Source: Plectrocnemia conspersa (Eukaryota > Arthropoda > Insecta > Trichoptera > Polycentropodidae). From it: a DNA stretch of 64,000 bases. This document shows positions 22,246 through 33,897 of this stretch, one piece after another. The first letter of the stretch is position 1; every line of letters starts with the position of its first letter. The stretch spans positions 871,430 through 935,429 of the forward strand of contig VTFK01000224.1 in the NCBI GenBank assembly GCA_009617715.1. Reading direction: 5' to 3'. The notes beneath the pieces were generated by a model. That model saw only the letters and a list, made by a program, of their open reading frames with translations. It had not been told where the DNA came from and did not search any database. The position numbers and the translations under genes were made by a program.

Positions 22246-25200
22246 TAAAGATATAAATATATATTTTTTTAATTTAGCTAAGCAGTCAAAACAATATCTA
22301 TTTTTTTAAACCATGAATTTTACCGAAATTCCTCATAAATAATATTTTATTTAAACTTGTTATTATCGTTAATTATAATTTTGAACCTTTATTGTTTAAC
22401 TAATTTTACTATAAATACAAAACTATTTATTAGTTTTATTGTTATGATTGAACATGCAAATCAGAGAATATGAATTTAATTTCTATATCTAAAATATTCT
22501 ACTCAATCAAAATAGTAGTAGCATTACATTATTGGCAATATGAGTTCACTTTTAATATAAAAAAAGTATGAGGGAGTCAAAATGTTATTGAATTTGAGAA
22601 AAGCACTTCGAAATTCGTTAATTTTTACATAATCCTATCGATTTATAATTAAACGATAAAACGATAGTTGTACTTTTTCGACTGATCTATCTATTTACTA
22701 TATATGTGAGAGTTAAAAATCTAATGTATTACGCCATTGATTTTCTGAATCAGGTTTTCAATAAAAAATACACATTACACTACTAAGAAAGGGAAAGTAT
22801 TAAGCGCACATATATAAAACAAATATGCGACTTTAACGAGACGCATAATAAACAATCGTGATGTATTGCATTGACAATATTCGCCCATAGTCCAATTATA
22901 AAGATTTATTCTCAATGAAAAATTTTCAATCAGATTAACGAGCAAAAGTTAATGTCGCGTTGTGTCATGGGAAAAAATAAAAAAGAGAGAAATATAAACG
23001 ATTCGTTTCTTAACCGTTCGTATTGTGTGTTTAATTTTAAACGATTAGCGAGTTGTTTTATGCGTTTTTATCGCAAAAAATATCTGCCGGTAACAATGGC
23101 GCATTATAAGGGTTAATATGCAAATTCGCGCACTAATTGTGTCTATTGTCAGTAAAAATGTTGTACACGGGCGACTCGTCGGTCGAAAAGCAATTTACAG
23201 TATTGTAAACGCAATAAACGAACAATCATAACGGAGTACAACTACTGTCCGGTTAGCGATGAAAAATTGAATAATGCGAAATGCAATATAATTATTCTCA
23301 ATTGGACTCAATTAGAGTGGAACAATTACAAATGGTGCGCGTGCGTTTATTTTTTTCAATTATTCAATAAATATTTATGTATCGTATATACAAATCACGT
23401 GTTAACAAAATCGATTGATTTTAACGCTTGCAATGTAATGGGTAAATTAGAATTTATTCATAAAAAAATTGTATCCACCCATTGGTATAATATTATAATA
23501 ATTTAAATTTTTTTTTAAATATTTTTCATTATGTGTTTTAATTATGTTTCACAATTAAACAAGCTGATTTATTACATTTCTGTAAAAATATTGATACTTG
23601 AATGCAAAAAAATAAGCAATATTTATTTGGGAAAACTAACACATGTGGTTGCGCGTTGTCGTGGTAGGATACAACCCCATCTCTGTTCACTAAATTATAT
23701 GTTTTTTTTTCTTTTTATAAAATAGCATTGAAGCAATTGCTCATACTTGACCACTCATCGCATAGCAAATAAGTATTAAAATATAAAAAATAATTTAAAA
23801 CAATTAATTTTTGGTCCCTTGTATTTAATAAAAAACGGCGTTTTAGCGGCATGGTAAAAATAATATTAGACAATATAGCACAAGCATTTTCTTGACAAAA
23901 TCAACTAAAGTTAAAATGGGGTTAATTGTCAACGACACAAAAAAATGCGCGTGCTTTTAAAGTCATCAGCAAGTATAATACTCATAAATTCCACTATTAT
24001 GATGGGTGCACCAGAAATATTATAGCAGGAAGTGAAATTTCTTTATTCCCCCAAATAATCCAGATACCTACAATATTGTCCTCTTTATCTAATTGTACAT
24101 TAGCCAAAACGCAGCTATAAAAAAAATGTTTTTGTTTGAAATTTGGACCACCACTTCGCTTTCGGCTTGGAATACTCGAGGAAAACATACAAAGCGATCG
24201 CATCCAATAGAGCTTACACAATTAATATACAATTATAATTTCGATCGATCATCACAGATTAGGTTTATCTAAAAAAAAATTAATCTCACGGATGAATATC
24301 GTGATAATTAATTAGAATGAAGCAAGATTAATGAATTTCTTTAGATCATAGAGAATATATTTGTATTGAATATGAAGCAGCAAAAAAATTATATTTAACT
24401 AAAACAAATTCAATAACGCTTAGCTCAATTTTTCTTATTGTTGAAAATTGGGATCCTATTATTTACTTATAACATTAATTATTCATTAATTTTGGTGTGT
24501 GTACCAGCATTCGTCGTCGTGCCACGACAGTAAATATAATTATTAAATAATTTAGTATGGCTATTATTTATCATATCTAACACATTCAATGTAGTATAAA
24601 GTAATATTGATTAGTTAAAAAAATCTATTAGATTAATAATTAATTAATCGTTGAAATAAAATATCTATCTAGTATTTTTTTATTTCCATATAATATAAAT
24701 ACATATAAAAGTATATCGATTTTTATAAAATAAATTAAATACACAATTCCAACGAAAATTTTAATTTGCTGCTATTTTAATATCTAATTAACATAAAACA
24801 ATAATAATATAGCTAAAATTCCGCGTAATAGGAGTGGCAAAATAATTTGCGGTTTCCAATCAACTTTGTTTATTTAATCTTAGTATTTTCTTTAGGTAAG
24901 TATTTATATTTATATTTAAACCAAAGGGCGTTAGAAGGACTCGAAACCACTAAAATTATGTGTTAATATATTTTAAATAAAACTTTTAATAATTGCTGTT
25001 TGTACATGATCCTTAAATGCAATAGCACCATGAGAATAAATTATTCCTATCGCATGTTTATTAAACACAATTTCCCATAGGAGATGCACCCACGCGGCCC
25101 CAGACTCAGCAACTAATTTAAGCAAATTAAATATGATCTCATCAATTAATTCTCATCATCTTCTCTTGTCATTTCCTACATACTGCATAGTATGTATAAC

Positions 25201-26098
25201 AATAATAATTAATATAATTTAATTAAAATTAAACGTAAACGCAGCTGAACGATATATGGGAAACGTAGAGGCAATTTGAAACCTGTTCTCGACCTACTGC
25301 CGCACCTGACCAGGTAACAACAAAATGTTCTAGGTGTTAGTTTGTTTGACGATCTCGGTTAAATTCGAACGTTAAATTATTTTTACCGTTCGGTGAAAGT
25401 CACTTTGACATGAATCGAGATAATTTAGTAGAAAGAACGCAATGAAATAATTTTTACATACATTTTCGAGAAAATTTTTGGGTGAACATCTGCGAGAGGT
25501 AAATGTCACGATATTCAACATGATATTTTATATTCACGCCATAATTAAACTATCATCGGTTAGGTGTTAATTGATCATCGACTCGTATAAGACAAACGAT
25601 CATAAATTAGATGCTAACAGATAAAATTGAAGCACACTAGTTAAATGGCACCTCTGAACTAGCATTTTCCCATTTCTTCTGATCGTAAAAGTTTCATTGC
25701 CACTAAAATAATGAATAAATCGCACCACGGGTGGAAAACGATTTGTGTCGCCATTTTGTCAACGACAAAGCTTTTGGACAAAACTTACGCTTTATTATAC
25801 AGTTTATAACGAAATTTGTTAAAAAAAACACCAAATAAGTAAGTCTTCTGGTTATAATGCGGTATATTGAAAAGCACAATTTAACACTGAATGTTTAACA
25901 AAATTCCGGTATAAAAATATTAATTTAATACAATCCAACTCATTAAAACAATGGAGATATAATTAGACAATTTAAAGTAACGTTTTTTTAAGAACTAATT
26001 GTTTCATTAATTAAGAATTTATATTATGATTAGCGAAAAATATATACATACATATATTTAAACGTTGAAATAAATTGCGTAGTTATATTAAACATATA
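22246..26098. other. Long AT-rich non-coding stretch
   Basis: No gene. The part 22840-23260 is less A/T-rich, with TTTTATGCG, TTTTATCGC and GCAATAAACG words that fit posterior Hox-type sites and with CGGGCGACTCGTCGGTCG near 23168; it could be an enhancer. A segment around 24152-24173 matches 12.6 kb. Confidence 0.5.
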
Positions 26099-26240
26099 CA
26101 GTATAACCTCAATTTACAAGCATAATTTGTTCCAAAATGTGCTAGTCTTTTAAAACACTCGTATAGCAAAGCAAATTTTCCTATAAGATATAATGAAGTT
26201 GATTTATTCCAAAATCCAAAAATATTATTATAAAAATAAT
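26099..26240 (+). mobile_element. pogo/Tigger-like element end (decayed)
   Basis: CAGTATAACCTC begins right after a TA at 26097-26098, and is followed by AATTTACAAGC, TTGTTCCAAAA, CTCGTATAGC and CCTATAAGATATAATG. This word order is characteristic of the terminal region of pogo/Tigger-type DNA transposons as I remember them. No matching inverted end (GAGGTTATACTG) is visible downstream, so only one end remains. Assignment is from memory of terminal motifs. Confidence 0.42.
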
Positions 26241-26496
26241 GAATATTAAAAAAAATTATTTAATTAATATAAGTAACGAAATATCTTGAATTTGGCTATT
26301 CTGAAATAGGAATGATGGCACAGAAAAAAAATTGAATATAAACCATGACGTATACATATTTTTCCACATCGGAATAAAAAATAACCCACTATTCCGGGTA
26401 TGCAATCACATATTTATAATCATTGTAAAATGTCGTTTATTAGATAACATCCAAGAAACTACACATTTATAAGCTGTCCGTTGGCTGATATATATA
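26241..26496. other. AT-rich non-coding stretch
   Basis: Nothing recognised. Confidence 0.6.
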
Positions 26497-26545
26497 TAGC
26501 GTTCCCACTGCGACAGCGCCGATTTGATCGACATTAACTTTCAAT
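26497..26545 (-). repeat. Fragment of the 27-kb dispersed repeat
   Basis: GCGTTCCCACTGCGACAGCG and CCGATTTGATCGACATTAAC parallel GCGTTCCCACTGCAACGGCG and CCGACACGATTTTATTAATG at 27608-27647 in the same orientation. Confidence 0.6.
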
Positions 26546-26646
26546 CCTCATACATACTAAAAATATATTACACGTTCGCGTTTAAAACGTACCTGGTTTA
26601 TTTTCAATTCTTAAATTCTAACGTATATGTGCATTAAATCGGAAGC

Positions 26647-26720
26647 AATGAAAATGTTTACGTAATTAAATCTTTTTTTTTTTTTTTTTTTGGAATTAAA
26701 AATGAAAATGTTTACGTAAT
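26647..26720. mobile_element. Poly-T insertion flanked by 20-bp direct repeats
   Basis: AATGAAAATGTTTACGTAAT occurs exactly at 26647-26666 and 26701-26720. Between them are 34 bases that include a run of 19 T (26673-26691). A long exact direct repeat around a homopolymer tail is what an extremely 5'-truncated LINE-mediated insertion on the minus strand would leave. A slippage-type tandem duplication is the alternative. Confidence 0.55.
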
Positions 26721-26746
26721 ATCTAAAAAGGTATTTTTCTTAAAAA

Positions 26747-26927
26747 CATTATGTATATATTTAATTTTCGTTATAACACACCTCGGAGCCTGGAGACAGG
26801 AATTCAAAATTTGAAGATTTCATTACGAAGATTGTTTTATGATTGTTTATCTAGTTTAATCAATATATTCTTCTAGTCCTCAACACATTATATATATATA
26901 TTTAATTTTCATAGTTATAACACACCT
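26747..26927. repeat. Pair of imperfect direct repeats
   Basis: CATTATGTATATATTTAATT and TTCGTTATAACACACCT (26747-26783) recur with small insertions at 26886-26927. They flank about 100 bases of unrelated sequence. A local duplication or an old insertion could explain this. Confidence 0.6.
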
Positions 26928-27447
26928 AGTTAATTTGCAATCTTATTATTTATATTCAGTCACACCTAACAACGCACATGACGAATTATTATTGAAAAAT
27001 AATTGTCGCATAGCAAAATTTTATTTATAAATAATAATTATTAAAAGCTGTTGTCACGTTAATGTCGGCCATCTTGTTTTATATTTGAATGCTTGTTTTT
27101 CATTGGTCGAAACAACGGAATGCATTACCGGCGGCTCGAAAATTAATCGGAGCAAATTCAATTTTTATTTTATTATTATAATTAAATAAATTTCCTTTGT
27201 TTACGGGTATACAGCATTCATGCAAAGCGATACGTTTTTGCTCGTTTTGCGAAACAATCGTAAAACAAATTACTCGCAAGCTGAAAATCCATTGTATTTA
27301 GAAAATTAATATGTAATTTTAGAGAACATAAAATCTAAATAGAAACTGTTCAATTTTGGGCATTTTTTCATAAAGATAAGATTATTTTTTAAATTAAATA
27401 AGCTATATATTTTTGTATTAAATTATAATGTATTTTTTTTAAATGGA
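26928..27447. other. Non-coding stretch with YY1/Pho-type words
   Basis: No gene. GTCGGCCATCTTGTTTTAT near 27064 contains GGCCATCTTG, the reverse complement of a YY1/Pleiohomeotic-type core. An isolated motif is weak evidence for function. Confidence 0.4.
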
Positions 27448-27795
27448 CGGCGTCGGTACGATTTTATTGCTTTTGACGTGGATTTTTGACTTCTGAGAAT
27501 TGGTAATTGATTTTTGTGCACTTCTATTGCGCAAAATTGGATTTATATGTTCCGTATTTATTTTTAATATTAATATAAGAGTCGTAATATGAACGCTAGA
27601 TAGCCGAGCGTTCCCACTGCAACGGCGCCGACACGATTTTATTAATGTTGACGTGATAATTGTTTTTTGCGCCCTCATATTGGGCGAAATTCGGTTATTA
27701 TATTCCTTATTTATTTTTTATATTAATATAAATATTTAATTGTATTTTTTAATTCTCTAATTTAGCAATTGCAAAGCACTGCCGGGTCCGCTAGT
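27448..27795 (-). repeat. Tandemly duplicated dispersed repeat
   Basis: Two units, 27448-27578 and 27623-27732, start 175 bases apart. Each runs CGGCGYCGRYACGATTTTATT, a GACGTG box, an ATTG stretch, GCGCNN(T)ATTGSGC, TTATTTTT and ATATTAATATAA. The first unit keeps TGGATTTTTGACTTCTGAGA, which the second has lost. GCGTTCCCACTGC precedes the second unit. The block ends with GCCGGGTCCGCTAGT (27781-27795). Reversed, the same material occurs at 14.67 and 22.14 kb. The terminal CTAGT after a GC-rich word recalls a Helitron 3' end, but no clear hairpin or A/T target pair was established, so the class is left open. The 79-codon minus frame (27678-27439) derives from the repeat. Confidence 0.85.
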
Positions 27796-28134
27796 CGATT
27801 TAATAAACTATATATAAGAAGTGTGAAGAGTTTTTTTCGTTGCAAAATTTCATATCTGTAATTAATATAGATAATAATTTATGCTCAATTTTTTTTTAAA
27901 TCAATCAAATAAATTTTATTTTACCTTCGATCTTTAAAAACTATATTTTTAGTTTCCAATGGATTGAATTTGCAACTTCTGATGGTCGTAACGTATCAGC
28001 AAATTTTCGAAACACTCATACGATTAAAACAATCGACCGAAACGCAACACAATTGTGACACAAACAATAAAGCGTCATTGCGACATCGTACCCATTGATC
28101 GATTTAAAAATTATCATTGTCATACAAATGCGTA
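27796..28134. other. Non-coding stretch
   Basis: Nothing recognised between the tandem repeat and the following transposon-like end. Confidence 0.6.
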
Positions 28135-28230
28135 CAGTCGAGCCTCGTTAATTCAAAACGTGACATGAGCTTTTGTTATCAAAGCTATAGGCAAATAGTG
28201 AAAATATTATATCGAATTAGTGAGATATTG
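28135..28230 (+). mobile_element. Tc1/pogo-like element end (decayed)
   Basis: CAGTCGAGCCTCGTTAATTC follows a TA at 28133-28134, and after about 50 bases TATCGAATTAGTGAGATATT appears. The start resembles inverted-repeat ends of TA-inserting DNA transposons of the pogo/Tc1 group, and the GTTAATTC / CGAATTAG words echo each other in inverse orientation. No second end is seen. Confidence 0.4.
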
Positions 28231-30583
28231 TAATGCGTGCGTCGTTTGACAAGTTTTACAACGGTGTTTACACAGTTGCGTTTATTTATTGTACGTGTTC
28301 AATGTTTGTCGAAATCCCACGAAAGCCCATGTGCATAATTTCCGTTTTGCATTCTCTCCCTATATGGATATAATCTGGAATTGAAAAGCCATCTTACCGT
28401 GCGCAGATGTTTCGTATTGTTTGTTGCACGGTGACATTCTTGTTTATCTTATTTATTGTTTTTTTATTCTTATTGTGTCGTCCATCTGTTTATTTGACTT
28501 GAAAATGTATCTTTTTGCACTTATTTATACATTTAGTAATGAGCACTTATCACATGTTAAAAACGAGCATTTAATTTTAACAATTTAATGCTCATAACGA
28601 ATGTGCACATGTCTTCGAAAGAAACAAATACACGAAAAGTTGCTTTACATAATGTTCTTTTGTATTTTTAAACATATTTTCACTTGAACGAAATATTTAT
28701 ATGCATCACCTGTCTGCAGTTGAAACGTTTTTGGATAACGTCCAATTTTTAATACTCAAATATACATTAATAAAATACAATCAACATTTCCTGTTAACCC
28801 AGATAATGATGAAATAATAAATCAATTTGTTTTATTATTGTCATAAAAATATATTTACTTTCATTAAATATATACTTTAAAATATAAATTAATTGTATCA
28901 TATAATATAATATAATATAATATAATATTATTAATTTAATTATTAACTATTTAATAAGAAAGTTCTAACTATTTTTTATTGCAATTTTAAAATAAATAGG
29001 TACATTATTTATACTTGTCCTAGATTTTTATAATTATCTTTGAACTGTTTATGTCCCAGTTTTGCTTTAAATTAACATGGTTACTAAATTAATGCGCAAT
29101 ATTTTTGATGTGCATGTTTTAGTACTATCATTATATATTTTTTAGTTATTTAAACAAATTACCGTAGCTAATCTGAAATTATGCGAAGACTTAATTAGAA
29201 GTTCCCTTTGAATAATTTAAAATATATGTGTTAGGTTATATAAAGAAAATGGTTTACGTAAATTAAAAAGATGTTAAGTGATTTTTAAGAGTAAAATTTC
29301 TAAAACCTTTTAGTGCGAGAGAAAATCAACAAGTGTTAAAATATTTTTCAATTTTAATAGTAGTGTCAATAAAGTGATGAAAAACATTATATAATATAAA
29401 GGTATAAAATATATTAAAATATTTCTTTAAATGTAAACATTTTAAAGGTTGTATTTGCGATTGATTTTTTCTAATCATGAACTAATTAAAAAACGTAACT
29501 GACTATATAATAATAAATTATATATTTTAAGAAATAAGCAAAAAGAAAATAATAATGCTTTATTAGTTTAAATTTAAAAAATAACTGTAATAAAAATAAT
29601 ATATCTAAATCTGAAGGGTGTCTTTTATATGACAAAGTTATTTAGTAATTAAATGATTATTATTGTGCTACAATTTTTTAGTCACGTACAGTTTTTTTGT
29701 TATATCATAAATTTTCAATTTTTTCGTAGCCTTTCCTGCATCTTAATAAAATCGAAGATCAACTTGAACTCTGAATTTAGGACGTCTTAGCTAGATAAAG
29801 AGGGAAGCAGTTGCTTTCTCAGTATTTTCAGTGTTAATAGTCCTCCACTTGGTTTAAATTCGTACAAACTCTTGTCTCAGGAGTAAGTTATTGATGAAGT
29901 GCTGGTGGAAGTGAGTTCTGAATGGAAGTGTAGATATCAATGCTGTGAATGCTCGCCTATTTTCCTCCGCAATACCCAATTACAAGAATTTAGGGGTGTA
30001 ATTGTATTTGTTAATATCAATTTGTTTTTCGTGTTACGTCTCCGTTAAATCATGTCATGTTACTTGCTGCTTTGATCAATGAAATTTTTTTTTTAGTGTA
30101 GGCCGGAATCGAACAGCTGATAAGCGGATGTTTTTATGGCTGACACTCAAAAGAAGCACAGTGTCATTCATCAGATCGTGAATTTTATTTTTTTTGAGAA
30201 GACTGTTTTATAAAAGGTAAACAGCTGTGCGAATCATGTTTGAGGATTAGTATTTAATTTTTATATATAGAGATGCTGTGTTTTTTTAATAAAAAAGTTT
30301 GGCAATCCATATTTTTACAAATATGAATTGTTGATCTGTTATCTAAAAATCGAATCAACGCACATAAGCTGTGTGCAAAAATATATTTGTGATTTTGATT
30401 TTGGAATGTTTGCTAATGACACCGTGAATATAAAGACACTGAACATATTAAAAATTGCATGTCATCAATTTTATATTTTTATTCAGTGTGTCGATTAATT
30501 TCGGCGTTTTTTCTTAGCTTTCAGCTTCAAGTTCATCGCAGAAAGTTTCGGAAAGGGTTTGAGGTAAATTAGTAAGTCGGGAT
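28231..30583. other. Long non-coding stretch
   Basis: No gene. It includes a GC-richer patch at 29740-29980. At 30080-30120 the minus strand has a tRNA B-box-like GTTCGATTCCGG. A small dyad, TGACACT (30141-30147) with AGTGTCA (30160-30166), lies just beyond. Confidence 0.5.
28899..28928. repeat. TATAA microsatellite
   Basis: Five or more consecutive TATAA units lie at about 28901-28927 in an A/T-rich setting. Confidence 0.85.
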
Positions 30584-30727
30584 CGTGTTATTTGGGTGCG
30601 TGTAGTTAGGGGACTAGAACATATTTATATATTTCTTGCAATATGTATGTACGAATCAGGAGCGTGTGGTGAGATATCCTCCATTTGGCTCACTCAGACG
30701 TGAAGTAACTGGCACCCAAATAGCACG
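30584..30727. repeat. Inverted repeat with 16-bp arms
   Basis: CGTGTTATTTGGGTGC (30584-30599) and GCACCCAAATAGCACG (30712-30727) are inverted copies with one mismatch, separated by 112 bases. Further in, GTAGTTAGGGGACTAG is loosely echoed by GGGGGACTACTG near 30760. No target duplication is visible outside the arms. It could be a small MITE, a paired regulatory site, or an RNA hairpin base. Confidence 0.6.
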
Positions 30728-31309
30728 TCACAAATTGATTGTGTTATTGGGGGGACTACTGTATTCTGATTAAACTCATGGTAACTCCATCTTTCAGGTG
30801 TATTAATTAACTTATTGACACGATAGAAAATAATTGATATTGCTACGAATGATCGATATTATTAGTGTACTGACCGATCGTGTGGTAAAAGAAAGTTTTT
30901 GATATTGTCTTGATTAATAAATGAGATTTCCCTATTTATAACGTTAAATAAAATTGTGAATAAGCAAGAATACGTCGTTTTGATTTACTATGCGCTTTGA
31001 TCGTTGCCCAAATTATAAGCAGGAGACCTTCACATAAGTTTATATGTATATATATGTTGATAGCATAGACTAAATAAAGTTAATTTCGCAATTCATTTGA
31101 CCGAGCAGAAAATTATATCTCATAAGAATATATTTTGCATGTGAGTCGAACAATTTTTTTTTAAATAATTTAAAAAAATCTGCGACTCCGTGGTTGTAAT
31201 TTTGAAAAGTGCAATTCGCACCATAACGGTCTCTAGTCCAGGCATTTTAGTTTATCTTATGATCAAATCGTCTGTGTATATATTTATTATTATAATTTTA
31301 GACAGTGGC
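30728..31309. other. Non-coding stretch
   Basis: Nothing recognised. Confidence 0.65.
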
Positions 31310-31790
31310 GGGGTAAGTAGAGTGGGGAATGCAGAGCTAGCCTAATTGACAAGCAAAATTAATCTAAATTGCCATCCTCACACAATTGGCTGTAGTTTCA
31401 ACTGTTTTTTTCAAACTGTCACTCTTTCAAATCCAATCAAGCGCATTCAATTGTCTTTATTAAAATATTATGAAATATCCATTCGATCAGCCGCACATAA
31501 TACAAAAACATGTCACATTTAGATTGGTGGATGACTTTCACAATTCGTCATCTCAGTCAGCCGGTCGTCATTGTTACGTCACGATCAAGTCAATTGTCTT
31601 CCTTCGTAGTCGGTCAATGGAGTTCATATACTCGTTCGAGAGTGTTCTCCATCACTCTTTTTGACGTTGCAACATTTTTCACGGTCAACACGCGCTATAT
31701 TGATTTACGCACGCTTCGAGCTTTTTCACCGTGAAATTTTCATCAGGGGCGAAAAATTCACGGCACGCGTTTCGTAACTAATTTACAACC
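31310..31790. other. GC-richer block, possible transcribed or regulatory DNA
   Basis: Two overlapping plus frames of 64 and 74 codons (31470-31734) lie in a less A/T-rich block. TTTTTCACGGT (about 31673) and TTTTTCACCGTGAAATTTTC (about 31724) form overlapping dyads. A GGCGGG/GTAAGTAG donor-like word occurs at 31308-31319. No recognisable protein or promoter architecture emerges. Confidence 0.25.
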
Positions 31791-32819
31791 ATTTATAACA
31801 CTAAAATAGTACTTTATTCTTTGACCAAAGTTTCAATTGATTTTTTTATGAATACATTTTATTTTTAATTGCTGTTCTAAATCTAATTTATTAAGTTATT
31901 ATTGACATGTTGATAAACCAGAAGTCAAGCATTTTATAAACTAATTTAAATGTATATAACTATATTACACAGAGAGATTCTATGTGGTCGTACACTCCCG
32001 CAAAATCTTTAATTTATAATAATTTAATATTTAATAATATATGTTTCAAGTTGCCTCTTTTCATTTACTAGTAACATGCACGCAACCTTTTTAGTTTTTG
32101 ACACACTAGAGACAGGTAGCCTGTCTCTATCACCACGCAAATGTGTTTTCGCCTTAGTAATTTTAAATACTTATCTCTTCGTTTTGAACACATATTCCAT
32201 ATACATATTTACTAATTAATTACTTACTATAATATTATATATTAATTTCTCAAATTAGGCAGCAAATATCATATATGAATATATGATTAAAATTATAAAA
32301 TCGAATTAACGAATACAATAATTTTTTTATTCTGATCTAAATTGAGTCGAGGGTCACATTATTTATTTTAATTAATTCGAGATCAAAAATAAAATAGGTT
32401 ATCTTATGAAAATTTTATTATATGTTGACCGATTCAACTGGAAGCTAAAAAAGCTCCAATCATAGCACTTATGTCTAAAATAGGGGCCACAAAAATAAAA
32501 GATTGCGTGCTTGATATATTTGCTATAAAGATTTTGGAAGAAATTCACATTTGAATTTCGTTCAGACCCTATATAGTCTAATACGTAAGAGACAGACAGA
32601 CATACGATGTTTTTTTATATAACTAAAAGATAGGATGATAAACAAAGCTGAGTGAGATGGAATCGTAATGAAACATAGAAAAACTATTTATGAAATATTA
32701 TGTATGTGTTCAATGAAATAATATTATGGCACACATACTCATGCAAAAACGAGATGTTTGGACAGATGCCAAAATCGTATTCATAAATGTGTAAATGCAG
32801 TAGTAAAATTGAGTAGAGC
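31791..32819. other. AT-rich non-coding stretch
   Basis: Nothing recognised. Confidence 0.65.
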
Positions 32820-32985
32820 TATGAATTTCCTCAAAGTAACGTTCTCGTTCGAAAATGTTGCCCGGGGCGCTCCAGTGACGTGCAACCTTTGGTCGCCGAG
32901 CGTAATTAAACGTTTTATGGCATCGTTAAGTGCTTTATTCGCTTCTCGTCGTTATGGAAACGTGCCGATTGAAACGTGATGAAAT
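32820..32985. promoter_or_regulatory. GC-richer block with Hox-type words
   Basis: A compact block containing GCCCGGGGCGCTCCAGTGAC, GCGTAATTAAACG, GTTTTATGGC and GTGCTTTATTCGC. TTTATGG and TTTATT cores fit Abd-B-class homeodomain sites. The plus strand is open (32758-32979, 73 codons), so an exon cannot be excluded. A function as enhancer is inferred from composition only. Confidence 0.25.
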
Positions 32986-33804
32986 ATTATAAATATATTA
33001 AAAAATTAAAAATACTGATTTTTTAGACATTTTTAGCAGACCACTAGAAAATCGCGACTATGTTGGCGAGATTTCTGTTAGCATAATCGTTTTTTATTAA
33101 AAAAATAATTTTTAATATAGAATTTTTAAATGAGATTAGTGATAATGATTAGCAACCAACGTCACTTGTTCTTGGTTTAATCTTGCTCTTGAATCATTCA
33201 TTCTTATAAAAAGATAAGTGAGTTATGAATTTAAGCAGTAGTTTCTCTCCGTTTTCAACTTAAACAGATTATCTAGCACTCGTAAGCTCAACTTCAGGTA
33301 CCTGAGATTAATTTTAAATGTAATATAAAATACAACAAAATTTCAGATCTATTATATGACTAGTTGTCACTTACTGTTTTTGAAGCATAGATAGTTACTT
33401 AAAGAGATGAAAAAATATGCGAAGAGAATGAGTAATGTATGACTAAATAGGTATGACTAAAAACAAATCAGCCCAAGATAAGTTAGCGGTAGTAGATATC
33501 ATTATTAGAGAAGTATGCTAAGAAGCAACCTTTCTGCGACTGTAAATTCTATGGTTATTCTGTCACGTCACGCGTACCTTTGTGAAAACAGCAATATGGC
33601 CAAATCAATCTTATTAACCGAATATTTGTAATACGTAAATAGAACAATAATATAAATTATTATAAATCAATTTCATAGAACTTAAATATTCTATAGATTG
33701 TTTTGTTATAATTTTTGAAGTGAGTTGAATACGTGATGAAACCGGAGAATCATAACAGATGTATAAAATAGGTTCAAGAGTTGTATAAAAAAAGGGTACA
33801 GGGA
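32986..33804. other. Non-coding stretch
   Basis: Nothing recognised. Confidence 0.65.
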
Positions 33805-33897
33805 ACACCTGTTCTAACTGCGACCTTTTTACCTGCATCCGAGCGACCCACGCACTACACGGCAAGGAGTTGTTGTTATTCGTCATAGAACAGGTGT
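33805..33897. mobile_element. Small inverted-repeat element (93 bp)
   Basis: ACACCTGTTCTA (33805-33816) and TAGAACAGGTGT (33886-33897) are perfect 12-bp inverted repeats bounding a GC-richer interior. No target duplication is seen. The TTGTTATTCGTCATAGAA word at its right side recurs at about 10924-10941, within the doubtful coding block there. The arms each contain an E-box (CACCTG/CAGGTG), so a paired regulatory site is an alternative to a MITE. Confidence 0.45.
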
